This document shows, in pieces, positions 37,586 to 49,722 of a stretch of DNA of 64,000 nt (position 1 is the stretch's first letter; the number at the start of each line of letters is the position of its first letter). Below the pieces are notes generated by a model. The model was not told the origin of the DNA. It worked only from the letters and a program-made list of their open reading frames with translations, and ran no database searches. Source of the stretch: Onchocerca lupi (Eukaryota > Nematoda > Chromadorea > Rhabditida > Onchocercidae); assembly GCA_028564675.1 (NCBI GenBank), contig JAOVVO010000135.1, positions 1 through 64,000 of the forward strand, read 5' to 3'. The position numbers were made by a program, and so were the translations under genes.

Positions 37586-40500
37586 CTTTCAATCTTTTAA
37601 CAGATTATTTTATCTTAATAAAAAGATTCATAAAAATTTAATTCATTTATTGTTGCGAAAGAAAAAAAAATTGTCTTTTAAATTGAAAATTTTTTTGATA
37701 AATTGAATTTGGATAATAAATCGATATTCATACATGTATTCATAATGTAAAAAATAAATAAAAATAGGCAAATATCATTCTATCTATCGAAAAAGATAAA
37801 TGTTAAAAAAGCATAAACATTGATAAATGAAACGAAAATTTTGTACATTATTTGCGACTAAAAAAAAAAAAAAGATAGAAATGCGATTTCAAATATATTA
37901 ATAGAACTATTGTACGAGTATTAATATAGGATGGTCATGATAAAAAATAATTTTAAAAAAAAAATCAATAGTCGCAAAGAAAAACCGAGTTGATGAGTTG
38001 TATGAGATCCAGAGGATATGTTTTGAGAGAGATCGAGGAGTTGTTTAAAACAATATTCTAGACATAACATATGGAGCGTGATTGTAGGACTGAAATGTTA
38101 CATAAGTCAACGATTTTTTACTATAGCTGAGAAATCGCTGACAAGATAAAGTTGAGAAATCGCAAACAAAGATGAGAAATCGTAACATTCATTTATATTC
38201 ATTGCAAACCGATGATACATAAGAAATTTTTCTACAAATACAGATAGTTTGATTATTTGAAAATATATATATTTGGGCTAAAAATTACTTCAAATTCTTC
38301 CAATATTTATTCTTTCTTCATAAATGATGATTTTTCAAATCTTTATCATATCATTATTGAATTGTATTGAATTGAAAATAAATAATAATATATAATATAT
38401 GATTTTAATTTTTGATTCCATTAAAATGATCCAATTGTTTTAGATTGATGTTGTTAATGAAGCACGTAATTATACGACATGGGATGATGTAAAACAATCA
38501 CTTGCTATCATTCCAGCACGTGCTGCATTAAATAAATTGCATATTTGGCTTGCGGAAAATAATTATACTCAAGTATTGAAATTAGATTATTTTAAATTAT
38601 TCAGCATAATTTGAAATTATTTTTAATAATATTCTTCATCGATAATGTTTAGCAAAAAGAATTGATTGATTGATTGATTGATTAATTAATTAATTGATTG
38701 ATTATTTGAAAAATTGACGAAAATATTTTTGTTTTTATTTAATTTTTCAGATTTATATTGATCAGCGTACACCAGATATTGTAGCAATAACACGATATAA
38801 TCCAAAAACACATGAAAAAATTATTATGCTTGCATATACTGCATTTGATAAGCATGCCATTTGTTATGATTGTCCAAAAGTTGATGATTTAACATTTACT
38901 GGTAATAATTTTAATTAAAAGTAATTAATTTTTTTTTTCAAAAGAAATCATCATTTTTTTTCAAATTATCAAAATTTTTTATTAATGAATGATTTAAACA
39001 AAAAAAGAAAAAAATGATCGAATAATATTGAATTACAATTTAAAAATTTATTCTGGAAATCTGATTATATTAGCATCTATGGTAGTTTAACAGTAGCTAG
39101 TGACATTATTGATTTCAGAATACTAAAATATCAGATTTTCGAAAAATGCATTAAAACGAATAATTTAGATGTTTTTTTTTTCTAATATTTGGATATTATT
39201 TTTTATAATTAGCTTAAAATGTTGCAAAAAAAAGCATGAATTTTAGGTTTATTGGATGAAATTCTATTGGAAATTGAATTTCATTATACAGATAAAGGAA
39301 GTCGAGGTATTTCTTATTACAATGTTTTAATAAAAAATTTATTAGAAATTGTTTAAAAACATTAAAATTTTTGATAAATGAAAGTTAAAAAAGAAAAAGT
39401 TACAGAAAGTTCGGACAAAATTGTTGGTTTAAATGGTGGTGAAGTGAAAATTCGAGAGCATCTGAAACGAGATGATTCGAAATTGGCAATCATCGAACAA
39501 TATGAAATAAATGGCAAACTTCATCTGAAATATTTTCCATCCGGATCAGTTATTGTTATAAAGTAAGCCAATTTATTGTTTAGCTAACTGATAATGATAA
39601 CGAATCAGATCAGATTAGATAAGTTAAAGAAAAAAAAAGAAAATCAAAGCCATTTTTCATACCGAATTAAAGTAAATCAATTCGCTAAAATAAAACAAAT
39701 AGATAGAAATATTACAATAAATATAAAAATTTGACAATATCGTCAAATCATTTGCTTAATAAAATTAGTCTAAACTGGTAAAATTGATCGAATTGAGTTG
39801 AATTAATAATTTATAAAAGATTTAATAGCATTAATAAAATTTGGATTTTAAACATTTTCATTTAAATTGAAATGCAAACTTGGAATTTTTAATTTAAAAT
39901 CAAGTTTTTAATAGAGTATCACCAATCAAGAAAGCAATAGATGCAATCAATTTGATTGGTGATTATTTATCTGAAAAGAATGATTTTATGAAATCATGTA
40001 AGTGAATATTTTTATTGATAATATGTCAAAAAGTTCCTGTTAAATAAAATCTTCAATTATTCAACTTGGAAGCTTTTCGGTTACCCTGAAGTTTTCGGTT
40101 ACCTTGAAATTTTCCGGTTGCCTTGAAATTTTCCGGTTATCTGAAAGTTTTTCGGTAAAGAAATTTATATTGCCTGTTAATATATTAATTGCAAAATTAT
40201 GGAGAGAAAGTTAATAATTGCAGCATTTGTGAATGCATTGAAACAATTAACTTTGCAAAATTACAATATGCTTTTATTCCGGTGTGCCGGAGAAGATCAG
40301 GATGATTACGGATCAGGCTCATATAATATACCGAATTGGAAAACATTAAATTATTGTGGCTTACAAGGTTAATTTTACCAAAATTATTTAAAATTTTTTC
40401 CATTTAAAACTTTTAAATTCATATTCTTACAAAATTTCAAGTTTTTGGAATAAGTGCTATGTAAAGATAATGATAAATTTTTAAATATTTCTCCCTGCTA

Positions 40501-43500
40501 TCAATAAATTGGATATTTGAAAAAAAAAAAAAAAACCTATAAGAATTATCCACTGAATACTAATAACTAAATATTAGTATAAAAATGATTCAATATCAAA
40601 AATTATCAATATCATTATTCTTATCGTTGCAGTCCGATCGTTTGGATAATAGTTATTTACTGCCAAGATTTTTCAAGCTTATGCCAAGATTACTATTAGA
40701 TCCATTTATATACATCGATTTCTGATTTCTGGCAAATTTTATTCATCAGAATAATTATCTATATCAGAAATCATTACTAGTATTATTCTTATCACTATAA
40801 TCTGATCACTTGTACAATTTGTGCTTGTGCCATGATTATATTTTTAGATCCATTTATATATATATATATCGATTTCTTTTTTTTTTTTTTTTTTTGAAAG
40901 ATTTTTTTCTTTCGGTTTTCATTCATTGAAGTTTAACACATGGTTCTTAAAAAGAAATGCATAAATAATAAAAAAAAATAATAAAAATTGTAAGAAATTA
41001 ATTGTTAAATGAAAAAAAAAAATTGGAAGAGGAAAAAAAAGAAAATTTCGTAATTTTAGGATTACTACCCTATTTGAATGATATTCGATTTTATAATGAT
41101 CTTGGTCATCCGATATGTCAAAATTTACGTGATGGTTTATGGCTTTGTGATTATATTTATCAGCGGATCAATCAAACTAATCCATTATTAGCAGAAATTG
41201 CACGTATCATTCAAACTTTATTCTTACCACTTCATGATATACCGTATGATTTAAGACCTTGCTATTTTGAGGCATTATTTTCACTAATTTATGAAAGAAC
41301 ATTGGAACAATTGATGGAAAAATTGAGTTTGTAAGTCTTTTTTTTTACCTTTTATCAATTATCTAATCATAATCAGTTTTATTTATTCAATATCATTAAA
41401 TTATATGATGAATTAAAAAATTATTGCAAAATTATGCATTATTTATCTTTATCATTACTTAACCGATTTTTCTGATAATTTTCTTCATTTCTAATTTTAT
41501 TTCAACATAGTTTTATTGCTCAAATGATATGTTGTTTATCAAATAAATCTGTTATAATTGAATCCATATTTGTTTATTGATAGTATATTTTGAGGATTTT
41601 CCTTAATTAATTATACAATTAATTATCCAAAAATTTTGTAGACCATTTAAAACAGCATCGATATATGTTCAGTCATTAGCGCTATCATCGGTATCCTTTC
41701 TTGGAGCGGTTAAAAATGCCAAATTGTCATTATTACCGGATGGATATAAAACAGAAGATGAGCTGCCTTCATCGCTTTCCGCTGGTTTACCGCATTTTGC
41801 GACAGGAATTTGGCGAAATTGGGGACGTGATACGTTTATCGCATTACCTGGTTGTTGTCTTGTTACCGGTAGATTTCAGGATGCGCGGTAAAATTTTTTT
41901 GTTATACATACTCTTTTGCAAAATTTAATTTTTCATTTGTTTAATTAATATAAATTTAATGTAAAATACTCAAAACTGTTGTAGAATCGAATCAATTGAT
42001 TCAACGCCTTCTCCACCTCCCGCCAAAAGGGCAAAATTAATAATTTAATATTTGATTTATCCATCATTACGAAGAAAAATTCATCTTTCTTGATAGTGCA
42101 AATACCAGATCATTCAAAGTCTCCATTTCAATACAAATATCGTGATAGGATCAATGAAGGCTTTTACACCCACGAATACCGTAATAAAATGGGTCAATAC
42201 TTCTATAGAAACATACCCTAATATAATCAGTCAAAGCTTTTGTACAAATACGGTAATAGGATCAATTAAGGTTTCCGTAAAAGACAGTAATAGGATCAAC
42301 TGAGGCTTCTATATAAATACCGTAACAGAATCAATCAAGGCTCTTTTGTACAGATACCGTAATAAGTTCGATGAAAAATTCTATGCAAACACAAAATATC
42401 GTAATATTGATGAAGGATTCTGTGCAAGTACAAACTACCGTAAACAATCGATCAAGATTTGCATGCTGAGAATTCAGTCATGCAGAAGTATTAATTGAAA
42501 CAAATGAAATTAAAAGAATAGAAAAAAAAATCTAGCTGAAAATAAAGATCTAGAATTGAGGAAGTTAGAGATTATTTATTGGATACTGTAAGATTGTTAA
42601 CTGGATACTGTAATGGAGCACCAATTGGCACTGTATTCTATCATTGAAAAAATGTTTGTAGAAATTTAATCTTATCATATGGTGGTGCAATGAGACATGG
42701 AATGATACCAAATCTTTTGGATGGTGGACATGGGGCACGTTATAATGCTCGTGATGCTGTTTGGTTTTGGTTATATGCTATCGTAAAATATATTGAAATT
42801 GTTCCAAATGGTGTCGAAATTCTTCAAAATACAGTACTTCGTATATTCATCCATGATGATACCATATATGGACATGATTTAACTGTAAGTAAAATTAATC
42901 CAATGATTAATTAGTAAAATTTGATTAATTAACACAGCAGTAATTCTTTTTCTTCATTTATGAATACTTGCAATATGAATTTTTCAAATATTTTCAGCAT
43001 AATCAATTCGAAATAAAAATAAAAAATGAAAATAAATGAACAATAAATAAAAAATAGAAAAAATGAAAATAAAAATAAAAACAAAATAAAATAAAATTCA
43101 TATTTTTAAAAATATTAGAATAGATTTTTCTTTTTTTTAGGAACAGTGCCTTGCTGATACAATACAAGAAACACTTATGAGACATTTTAATGGAATAGAA
43201 TTTGTTGAGCGTAATGCTGGTCCTGGAATTGATGATTGTATGCAAGAACCAGGTGATTGTTTTTTACGATAAAATTTTAAATTTTATAAAATTTTTTTTT
43301 TTTTTTTTTTTGGAAAAAAATAATAAAAAGAAGAGCAAAAAAAGCTTGAGTTTGAAAAAATTTAATTGATAATGATTTTATCAGCATTATCAAATATTTC
43401 CAGGTTTTCATGTAAAAGCATATGTTGATCATAATACGGGTTTTATTTGTGGTGGTAATTTATACAATTGTGGTACCTGGATGGATAAAATGGGAAGTTC

Positions 43501-44978
43501 CGAGAAAGCAGGTAATAAAGGTTGGCCAGCAACACCTCGTGATGGTGCTGCTGTCGAATTACAAGGCCTTTGTTATACGGTAATTGAGAAATTAGACGAA
43601 TTGTATCAGAAAAAGTTTTATCCATATGAAGGCGTCTTTACTGGTTTGTTTGTTTTTTTTTTTTTGAAGTTTTTTTATAATTTTAACAAAAAAATTTCAT
43701 GAAATTTAACATTTTTTATGAAATTTTTGAAAATTGGTTTCTTATAAAATACTTCGGATTAATAACTTGCTTCGCAAGTATTTTATGCTTAAAAATCAAT
43801 AATTAGTTTATATTAAATAATTAAAAATTTGATTGTATATCAGTCAAAGAAAATTAAAACAAATTCTTAGACTAGACTTACTATTATTACGTGGAACTTT
43901 GAATTTTGGACTATTTTTACATGGAATTTTGAACGAATTTTGGAAATTTTGTTTTGTCCAAAATCAAATTAATGATAAATTTATAGAAAATAAAGAAATA
44001 TGGACATGGAAAAAATGGGCAGATATTATGAAAAACAATTTCGAACGTTTTTTTTACGTAACTGATGATGATTCATCAGAATACGTGAATAGACGTGGAA
44101 TAATTAAGGATTCGTATGGTTCCACGCAAATTTATACTGATTATCAATTAAGACCAAATTTCTCCATTACATTAGCTGTAGTAAGCTTATTCGACAATAT
44201 TTTTTAGAAATTTATTTATATTTTTGATATAATTTTTGAAATTTTAAGATTAAAATTTGAAGCATAAAATTCAAAAAAAAAAAATTAATAAATTTAAAAT
44301 GCAATGAAAAATTATCAAATAAATTTCGTTTATTTTAGGCTCCAAGATTGATGAATGCAGAAAAAGCTTGGCATGCATTGCAAATTGCAGAAACGGAATT
44401 ACTTGGACCATTGGGTATTAAAACTCTTGATCCAAGGTAAGTTGATATCAGTTAAGTTCAATAAAAATACTTAACAAACTAGTAAATTGAATTTTTCTAG
44501 ACTTTCAATCAAGGTCACATAGTGATCTGTATCCTATTTACATAATGAAGTGATAAGGATAATCTTACATAATACATACTGATAAGAATAAACTGATATA
44601 ATATATTAGGAAATCGTTTGAAATTTTGATTTAAATATAAAGAAAAATATTTAAAAAATAAATTAAAATTCGTCAAATTATTTTGCAGTGATTATAATTA
44701 TTGTCCATTTTACAATCAAGATGATGATAGCACTGATAAGAAGATAGCTCGAGGTTGGAGTTATCATCAAGGGCCGGTACGTTTTCTCATTTATTAAAAT
44801 ATAAATCTTAAAATTTTTTCTTTTTTTCTTAATATTAATTTTTTTTTTAAAATTTTTTGGCCTTAAAACTTTCTTGATTTTAAAAAATTAAATTTTGATT
44901 TAAATTCCAAGTTGAAACACTAGAGTGCAATTCAAATTTGTTTATCTTACTTGAGCATAATCATGATTCTTGACTGAT

Positions 44979-45010
<32 letters not shown>

Positions 45011-45447
45011 TGAAAAGAATTTAAACATTTGAATCAAAACATTTTATTCAAGTAAGTTGAAATATTTTTCAAAATTAGATTTAAACATTTTTTTTTTTTT
45101 TAAATTTTCGTCACTTTTTTTTCGAAATTAAATTTTTTTTTTTTCTTCAGGAATGGTTATGGGTGGGAATGTTTTTTTATCGAGCAAAATTAGCAATAGC
45201 AAAAGTGATAAGTGATGATAAGAATGATATGGAATTTTATGAGCAAGCTAAACGATTCATACGATCACGTATGGGTGCTTATTGGGAACATCTGAAATGC
45301 TCAACCTGGGCTTCATTACCTGAATTAACAAATGCAAATGGTACTTCATGTTATCATTCATGTGGTGCACAAGCATGGAGTATTGGTTGTTTGTTGGAAA
45401 CGGTCAATGAATTATATGAATTGCAAAAATTTTTTTTGAAAATATAA
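28754..45447 (+). CDS. agl-1: Glycogen debranching enzyme (4-alpha-glucanotransferase / amylo-alpha-1,6-glucosidase)
   Basis: Bifunctional cytosolic enzyme that moves maltosyl/maltotriosyl stubs and then hydrolyses the alpha-1,6 branch glucose. Thirty in-phase exons, 1500 residues (human AGL 1532): 28754-28880, 29364-29541, 29660-29872, 30497-30545, 30786-30908, 31274-31432, 31909-32017, 32319-32436, 32843-33055, 34027-34177, 34956-35062, 35535-35607, 35814-35937, 36052-36215, 37138-37239, 38444-38572, 38751-38901, 39247-39306, 39406-39562, 39915-39997, 40224-40367, 41060-41330, 41642-41887, 42662-42884, 43141-43252, 43404-43643, 43987-44180, 44339-44436, 44689-44776, 45151-45447. The transferase half keeps GH13-type residues D529 (LRIDNCHSTP), E558 (VTAELFTQ) and D630 (FDQTHDNP). 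The glucosidase half keeps HFATGIWRNWGRDTFIALPG, D1223 (GTWMDKMG) and E1460 (LPELTNANG). The start of exon 19 is the least certain border (15 bases of play). Confidence 0.96.
31005..31250. repeat. Intronic tandem repeat, debranching enzyme intron 5
   Basis: About 2.5 copies of a ~100-bp unit carrying TTATATTATGAAGAARATA, TCCATAAATTT and ATTAATTATTCCAATATAA. The first two copies are well matched and the third is decayed. Confidence 0.7.
33631..33925. repeat. Intronic ~115-bp duplication, debranching enzyme intron 9
   Basis: Two closely matching copies begin at 33631 and 33810 (period 179), sharing TCGCAATTTTCSGAAATCAT, AATAAATAAACTTAATTTTG and ATCAACGATTTTTGGAAATT. The high identity suggests a recent duplication. 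Confidence 0.85.
34390..34720. repeat. Intronic ~30-bp minisatellite, debranching enzyme intron 10
   Basis: Repeats of the form CATGATAATTTTAGTAGYRTTAAAT, about ten diverged units. Confidence 0.6.
37528..37582. repeat. (GA)n microsatellite
   Basis: About 54 bases of pure GA in debranching enzyme intron 15. Confidence 0.95.
40074..40156. repeat. 18-19 bp minisatellite, debranching enzyme intron 20
   Basis: Four full units of TTTTCGGTTACCTTGAAA with small changes, plus a partial fifth. It lies about 70 bases upstream of the exon 21 acceptor. Confidence 0.85.
42110..42450. repeat. ~37-bp minisatellite, debranching enzyme intron 23
   Basis: About eight diverged units with the core ATACCGTAATAGGATCAA followed by a T/G-rich segment (TGAAGGCTTTTAC-like), between exons 41642-41887 and 42662-42884. 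Confidence 0.75.
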
Positions 45448-45917
45448 TTTTGGCTTTTTTTTTTTTTTCTCCAAAATTATAAAAGTATTTGATAGTTTTT
45501 CTTATCAATCTAAAAAAAAAAAAAAAAAATTATGGTGAAAGATTCGATCCTTTTTTTTTTTCTAGATTTTATCAAATTTCTCTCATTCAAATTTAATTAC
45601 TAAATTTCGAAAATTATGAAATGAAAATTTGAATCATCGAAAGAAATGAAGATAAATGAAAATTTCAAAAATTTTAAATTTAGGCAAAAATTTTCAACTT
45701 TTTAATAATTTAGATAAAACTATCTTAATTTTGTTGCATTTTTCTTAAATCATTCTTATTAATATTTCATTATTATGTATTCTAAGTGATTCTAAATTAT
45801 AACTATAGAATTCTAAAATGAATCACATACATAATATACTAATTAAATCTCTTCCCTGATTTAGTATAGTATTGCTGTAGGAATTTCATTTTGCTAGTCC
45901 ATTTTTAGATCTTTATA

Positions 45918-46103
45918 ATGCCATATATATTAGGTTGTTATACAGGCTCAATAATTTTTGCAATTTATTTCTTTATTGTAATTATCAATAAATTAAAAGA
46001 AAATACATTATCACACAAAATTCTTGAAATATTTCCAGTCAATGGTCGTATTTACAACTACGGAGTATTTATTCAATTTTTAATAGATCACTATTTCAAA
46101 TAA
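45918..46103 (+). CDS. Weak candidate small membrane protein
   Basis: 61 residues from an ATG placed ten bases after a CATTTTTAG acceptor-like site. One clear hydrophobic segment (about residues 3-23, YILGCYTGSIIFAIYFF) is followed by KLKENTLSHKILEIFP. An AT-rich genome gives such frames by chance, and I know no family that fits. Confidence 0.2.
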   Translation: MPYILGCYTGSIIFAIYFFIVIINKLKENTLSHKILEIFPVNGRIYNYGVFIQFLIDHYFK

Positions 46104-46737
46104 ATTTATGTTTTATATTATCCAGTCAATAACCAAATCATTAGTATCAAATATTCACGTAGATCATAATAAATTTGAAGAAATCCTCAATTTCTTGAGA
46201 CAAAAATCTAAAAATTATTGGCTATATAACAATAAAGTTTAAAAATTCTTTTTGAAATTTAAACTCAACTAAATATCACTGCTACATAAAAACCTAGCGA
46301 ATAGTGAGATGAGACTATAAATTGCATAGCTTACTAGAAACTATAAGGTAAATCTGCTTCTACAGAAGCTATTTTTGTCAAATTTTTTTATCAAATTATT
46401 CATAAATTTTCCAATGTACGATCAAGTTCAACAGATGCATTTAATGCGAATTTATAACCGAAACAAATAATAAAGCAAATATACATCGAACAAGTATTTT
46501 CCCCAACAAGTTTTAAATACGAAAAGATGAATATCAAAAAATGAAATATTCGAGATTATGGACAAATGGGCTAGCATAAAATTTCTTTAAATAATCAAAA
46601 GCACAGAACGGTGGTATACCTTTGACTTGAATTTAAATCAATGAAATTCAAAAAAAAAAATTTGTTTTACTTGATTAAAAAAGCCCCAAAATTGTTGCTT
46701 CATTTATATGGCATTGCATTAAGCTAACATTCTTTAG

Positions 46738-46959
46738 GTACCACCAGAAAGAAATCAAATAATTAGAGCAAATCTCGAAAGACAGAAGAATTATTTGGGA
46801 AATGAAGCAATTCTGTTGGAAGAACAAAAGAAATCTGGGACAAAACTGTCCTGGAGTGTCGCAAAAAATATATTACATATCTGTTTTTACTTGGAAAAAT
46901 TCCAAAAAAAAAAAAGAACAATGATTATTCTCACAACAATAAACTGCACTGTCACTTGA
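46738..46959 (+). CDS. Orphan exon candidate, charged helix
   Basis: The frame is open from a good acceptor (ATTCTTTAG, ending 46737) to TGA at 46957-46959. It starts VPPERNQIIRANLERQKNY and continues LGNEAILLEEQKKSG, with coding-like charge and amphipathic helix pattern; the later part is less convincing. No upstream exon with matching phase was found. The opposite strand is also open here, so the strand is not certain. Confidence 0.3.
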   Translation, partial: VPPERNQIIRANLERQKNYLGNEAILLEEQKKSGTKLSWSVAKNILHICFYLEKFQKKKRTMIILTTINCTVT

Positions 46960-47173
46960 GAATGAGTCTCGAATAGGATATAACTTCAAGCATACATGGT
47001 AATTAAACAATCCATCTCAATTATATAAAGTATATTACTAAATCATAATATTTGTGCTAAAATAAACAATAATCGCAAAACAATTTATTACATTAAGAAG
47101 ACAGAGATGGAAGCTGTTTAAAAAACGAAAGATTAAAAGAAAAAAATCAGTGAAATAATATCAAACATTTGTT

Positions 47174-47996
47174 TTATCGATTTGCTTGCTCGCATGCATC
47201 GATCCAATCCGAATAGACATCAATTGGTTCAGATAGATAATTGATACTTGTTTGGAAATCTTCGAGGCATACTCGACATGAGATGAAACCCACATTTCGT
47301 TCACGATCCCTGCAAATTACAAGTTTTTAAAGATAAAGAAATGCACTGTAACAGCTTGATAATATTAAATTGTTTGCCGTAGTCACTGTTAAAAGAATTG
47401 AAATAAACAAGTTTCATAATTAATGAGAGTATAAGAGAACTTAATAAATTTAAAATTTGACTCATTATCCCGGCATTAACTATAATCCTTCAAATGTATC
47501 ATCTACAATAGATATTATCATTTAGCTCACTTGATGATCTTTCTTCCGTCCTTCTTGAAAAATCAACCTATCTATAAATTACTTCCAGATCAATTTTATC
47601 TTGGGTTCGAAAGATGTACTGATTTACTGACGAAACTTATGATCAAAATTCAATGGTCAAATCTTGAAATAAGATATTGCATATTTTTCAATAGTAAAAC
47701 AGCTTTGACTGCTTTTTTTCAGACAGTAAAACGGGCATGAATAAAAAAAAATATAAGTGACTTTAGCTATCTTGTCTCTATACTGGTACTTCAGTGACAT
47801 CCAGAATTTATAAATCTTGAAATCAATTCACGCCAACAAATTAAATATTTAGGATTGGAACCTGCAAGGAAAATACATACATTTTTACTTCACATACTCT
47901 TTCGTGATTGCAAAAGGGACAATTGAATTGTGTTTCCAATGGTGTGATTGGTTTCAATTTTGGTGGTGGCTTTCGTTTCACTTTACGTCTTCCCAT
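47174..47996 (-). CDS. elof-1: Transcription elongation factor 1 (ELOF1)
   Basis: Small zinc-binding factor that travels with RNA polymerase II in chromatin and, in other organisms, helps transcription-coupled repair. Two exons, 47996-47881 and 47309-47174, joined inside the Met39 codon, give 83 residues, the same length as human ELOF1. Diagnostic features: basic N-terminal tail MGRRKVKRKPPPKLKP; zinc ribbon cysteines C26, C29, C50 and C53 (NCPFCNHE and SCRVCLEDFQT); and the near-invariant end YLSEPIDVYSDWIDACEQAN. The donor GTATGT and acceptor TTTGCAG are standard. It converges on the debranching enzyme gene. A minus-strand AATAAA lies near 47085. Confidence 0.97.
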
Positions 47997-48862
47997 TCCA
48001 ATATATTTTTATTCTTCAATAAGCAGCAATCAAATGTAATTGAACTATAAATTTTGATATAATCAAAAGTTTTAAATCAAATAAGCATAATCATAAAATG
48101 TTCCACATAAACGAAATTTTAAAATCAAATTGGCATAGTCATAAATCTTTGTTCGAAAGTTTTAAGTCAAGTAAGCATAACTGTAAACAAAATATTTTTG
48201 TATTAAACTGCTATATGCTTCACATAACTGAGAATTCCAAGATAATATGGAACTACAGACGTAAACAACCACCCACACCACAACATCCTTTCATTAAATC
48301 ATCAAAAATCAATGATGAAACACCCCAATCTGTCGATAATGCAGAGTGCTAAATTTTAATGCTGCCTTACAATGAAATTCATACGTTGCAGTGTGTAATT
48401 ATTCATGAATGTAATTGCTGATGCCAATATATATTTTTTATTTTACAGTCTTGTATCTTTTTTTTTTTCTTGATGTATTAGAGTATCGGAATTCTTTCTA
48501 GAAATACAAGTATTTGGGAAAATTTAAAAGATTATTAGATAGAAGATTTTCAATTATTTCCCGTAGAATTTTAAAAAGCTTACGGTTGAGAAAAAGAACA
48601 AATGAAAAATAAGACATTATGAAATCATATTAATGAAATTTTAAATCACATTTGCATGGGAATGAAAAGAAAATTAAAATCTTTTAAGACGGCATCTTCC
48701 TAATTATTTTATGAAAACAATGAAATAACTATATGTTATTCGTGTGACAGAACTATGACGTGTATTGTGTTCTTCCTGGTTTCATTTTGATTCTCTCATA
48801 AACATAAAAAAAAAAAAAAAGTTGTAAAATCAATTACAATATCTGATAACTCGAATACATCA
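47997..48862. other. Intergenic upstream of ELOF1, no gene seen
   Basis: AT-rich. A plus-strand ORF at 48098-48352 carries a repeated phrase (ATAAGCATAAYCRTAAA-like, near 48080 and 48170) and does not look coding. The ELOF1 promoter should lie here; no clear element was recognised. Confidence 0.4.
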
Positions 48863-49722
48863 CTAATGGAATTTGTAATTCTGATTCCTAAAATAAAATT
48901 GTGACCTATGATTTGTCCAATCACCTGCTATCTCTAATTTAGTATTTGTAACTAATTCATTAAGTATTTTTTTGCCCATCCTTCCTAAGGAGAATCTGAG
49001 ATTACGATCAATGCTAGCTAAGTTTGCAGGGAAATTGAAAATTAATGATTTTTTAACGTAATCTTCACCAAAGTTATAATATAATTGCATTGAAAAATAA
49101 GTTGTTGTGACTGTCATTCTTCTTTCACTCTGTCACTGCTGTTGCTTATATCGTTGCACTATTGCCGCTAAATTATCGTCGAAATTGATTTGTGATTGAA
49201 TTTGACCGTGAATTTGAACTCTTGCTACCTTGGAACTGTGTGACTTCAACCCCAAATCCTGACCTTTTATATCCTTTTGGAGCTTCTATCTCTTACCTAA
49301 TCGATAATATGTCGCCTTATGATTGGTTGACCTCACTTTGTTTGTCTGTGAATCAGAGCATTTTGGCGGTAAACATGTTCATCCTTCTGCTTGTTGGAAA
49401 TCTCCTTTTCGGTTTGAAAGGAATCGCGCTCTTTCACCTTATTTACCATAATTACATTCTTTAAATTGGCCAACATTTTCCCACTATTTGATTTTTTCAC
49501 ATGAATAATGAGAGAATAATATGGACGAAAGAAAAAAGTAACCGAAGGAAAGAGAGTAAAAGGAACAAAAAAGAGGCAAATAGAAAAATGATAATGGAGG
49601 AGGACAGGAGAGAGAGAAGGAGAAATATTATCAAAAAAAAAAAAAAATGCTTTTATCAAGTTCTTATCTATCATAGATATGACATCTACACAATCGGTAT
49701 GTGAAAACAATTCGAATATCAC
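48863..49722 (-). CDS. Unresolved coding-like island, minus strand most likely
   Basis: GC-richer than its surroundings and open in several frames. Minus-strand candidates: an 84-codon ATG frame 49117-48863 (includes NFGEDYVKKSLIFNFP and SLGRMGKKILNELV); a frame about 49290-49128 ending KVARVQIHGQIQSQINFDD then NLAAIVQRYKQQQ and stop; and a 47-codon ATG frame near 49475-49333 rich in Lys, Glu and Gln. Possible donors and acceptors exist (GTGAGG near 49335, ATAAAAG near 49278), but no single model joins these frames cleanly. A plus-strand frame (49192-49464) is hydrophobic and may be the shadow. No family recognised. The listed span covers the island, not one exon. Confidence 0.3.

Larger units (their letters stand above)
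45448..47173. other. Intergenic between convergent AGL and ELOF1, with two weak coding candidates
   Basis: Mostly AT-rich 3' sequence. Two plus-strand stretches stand out: a 61-codon ATG frame at 45918-46103, and a 73-codon frame at 46738-46959 right after a TTCTTTAG acceptor. Neither is recognised; both are listed separately. Confidence 0.5.

Noticed and set aside
43443..43702. Overlapping minus-strand ORF in the debranching enzyme gene
   Set aside because: Antisense shadow of the exon encoding GTWMDKMG.
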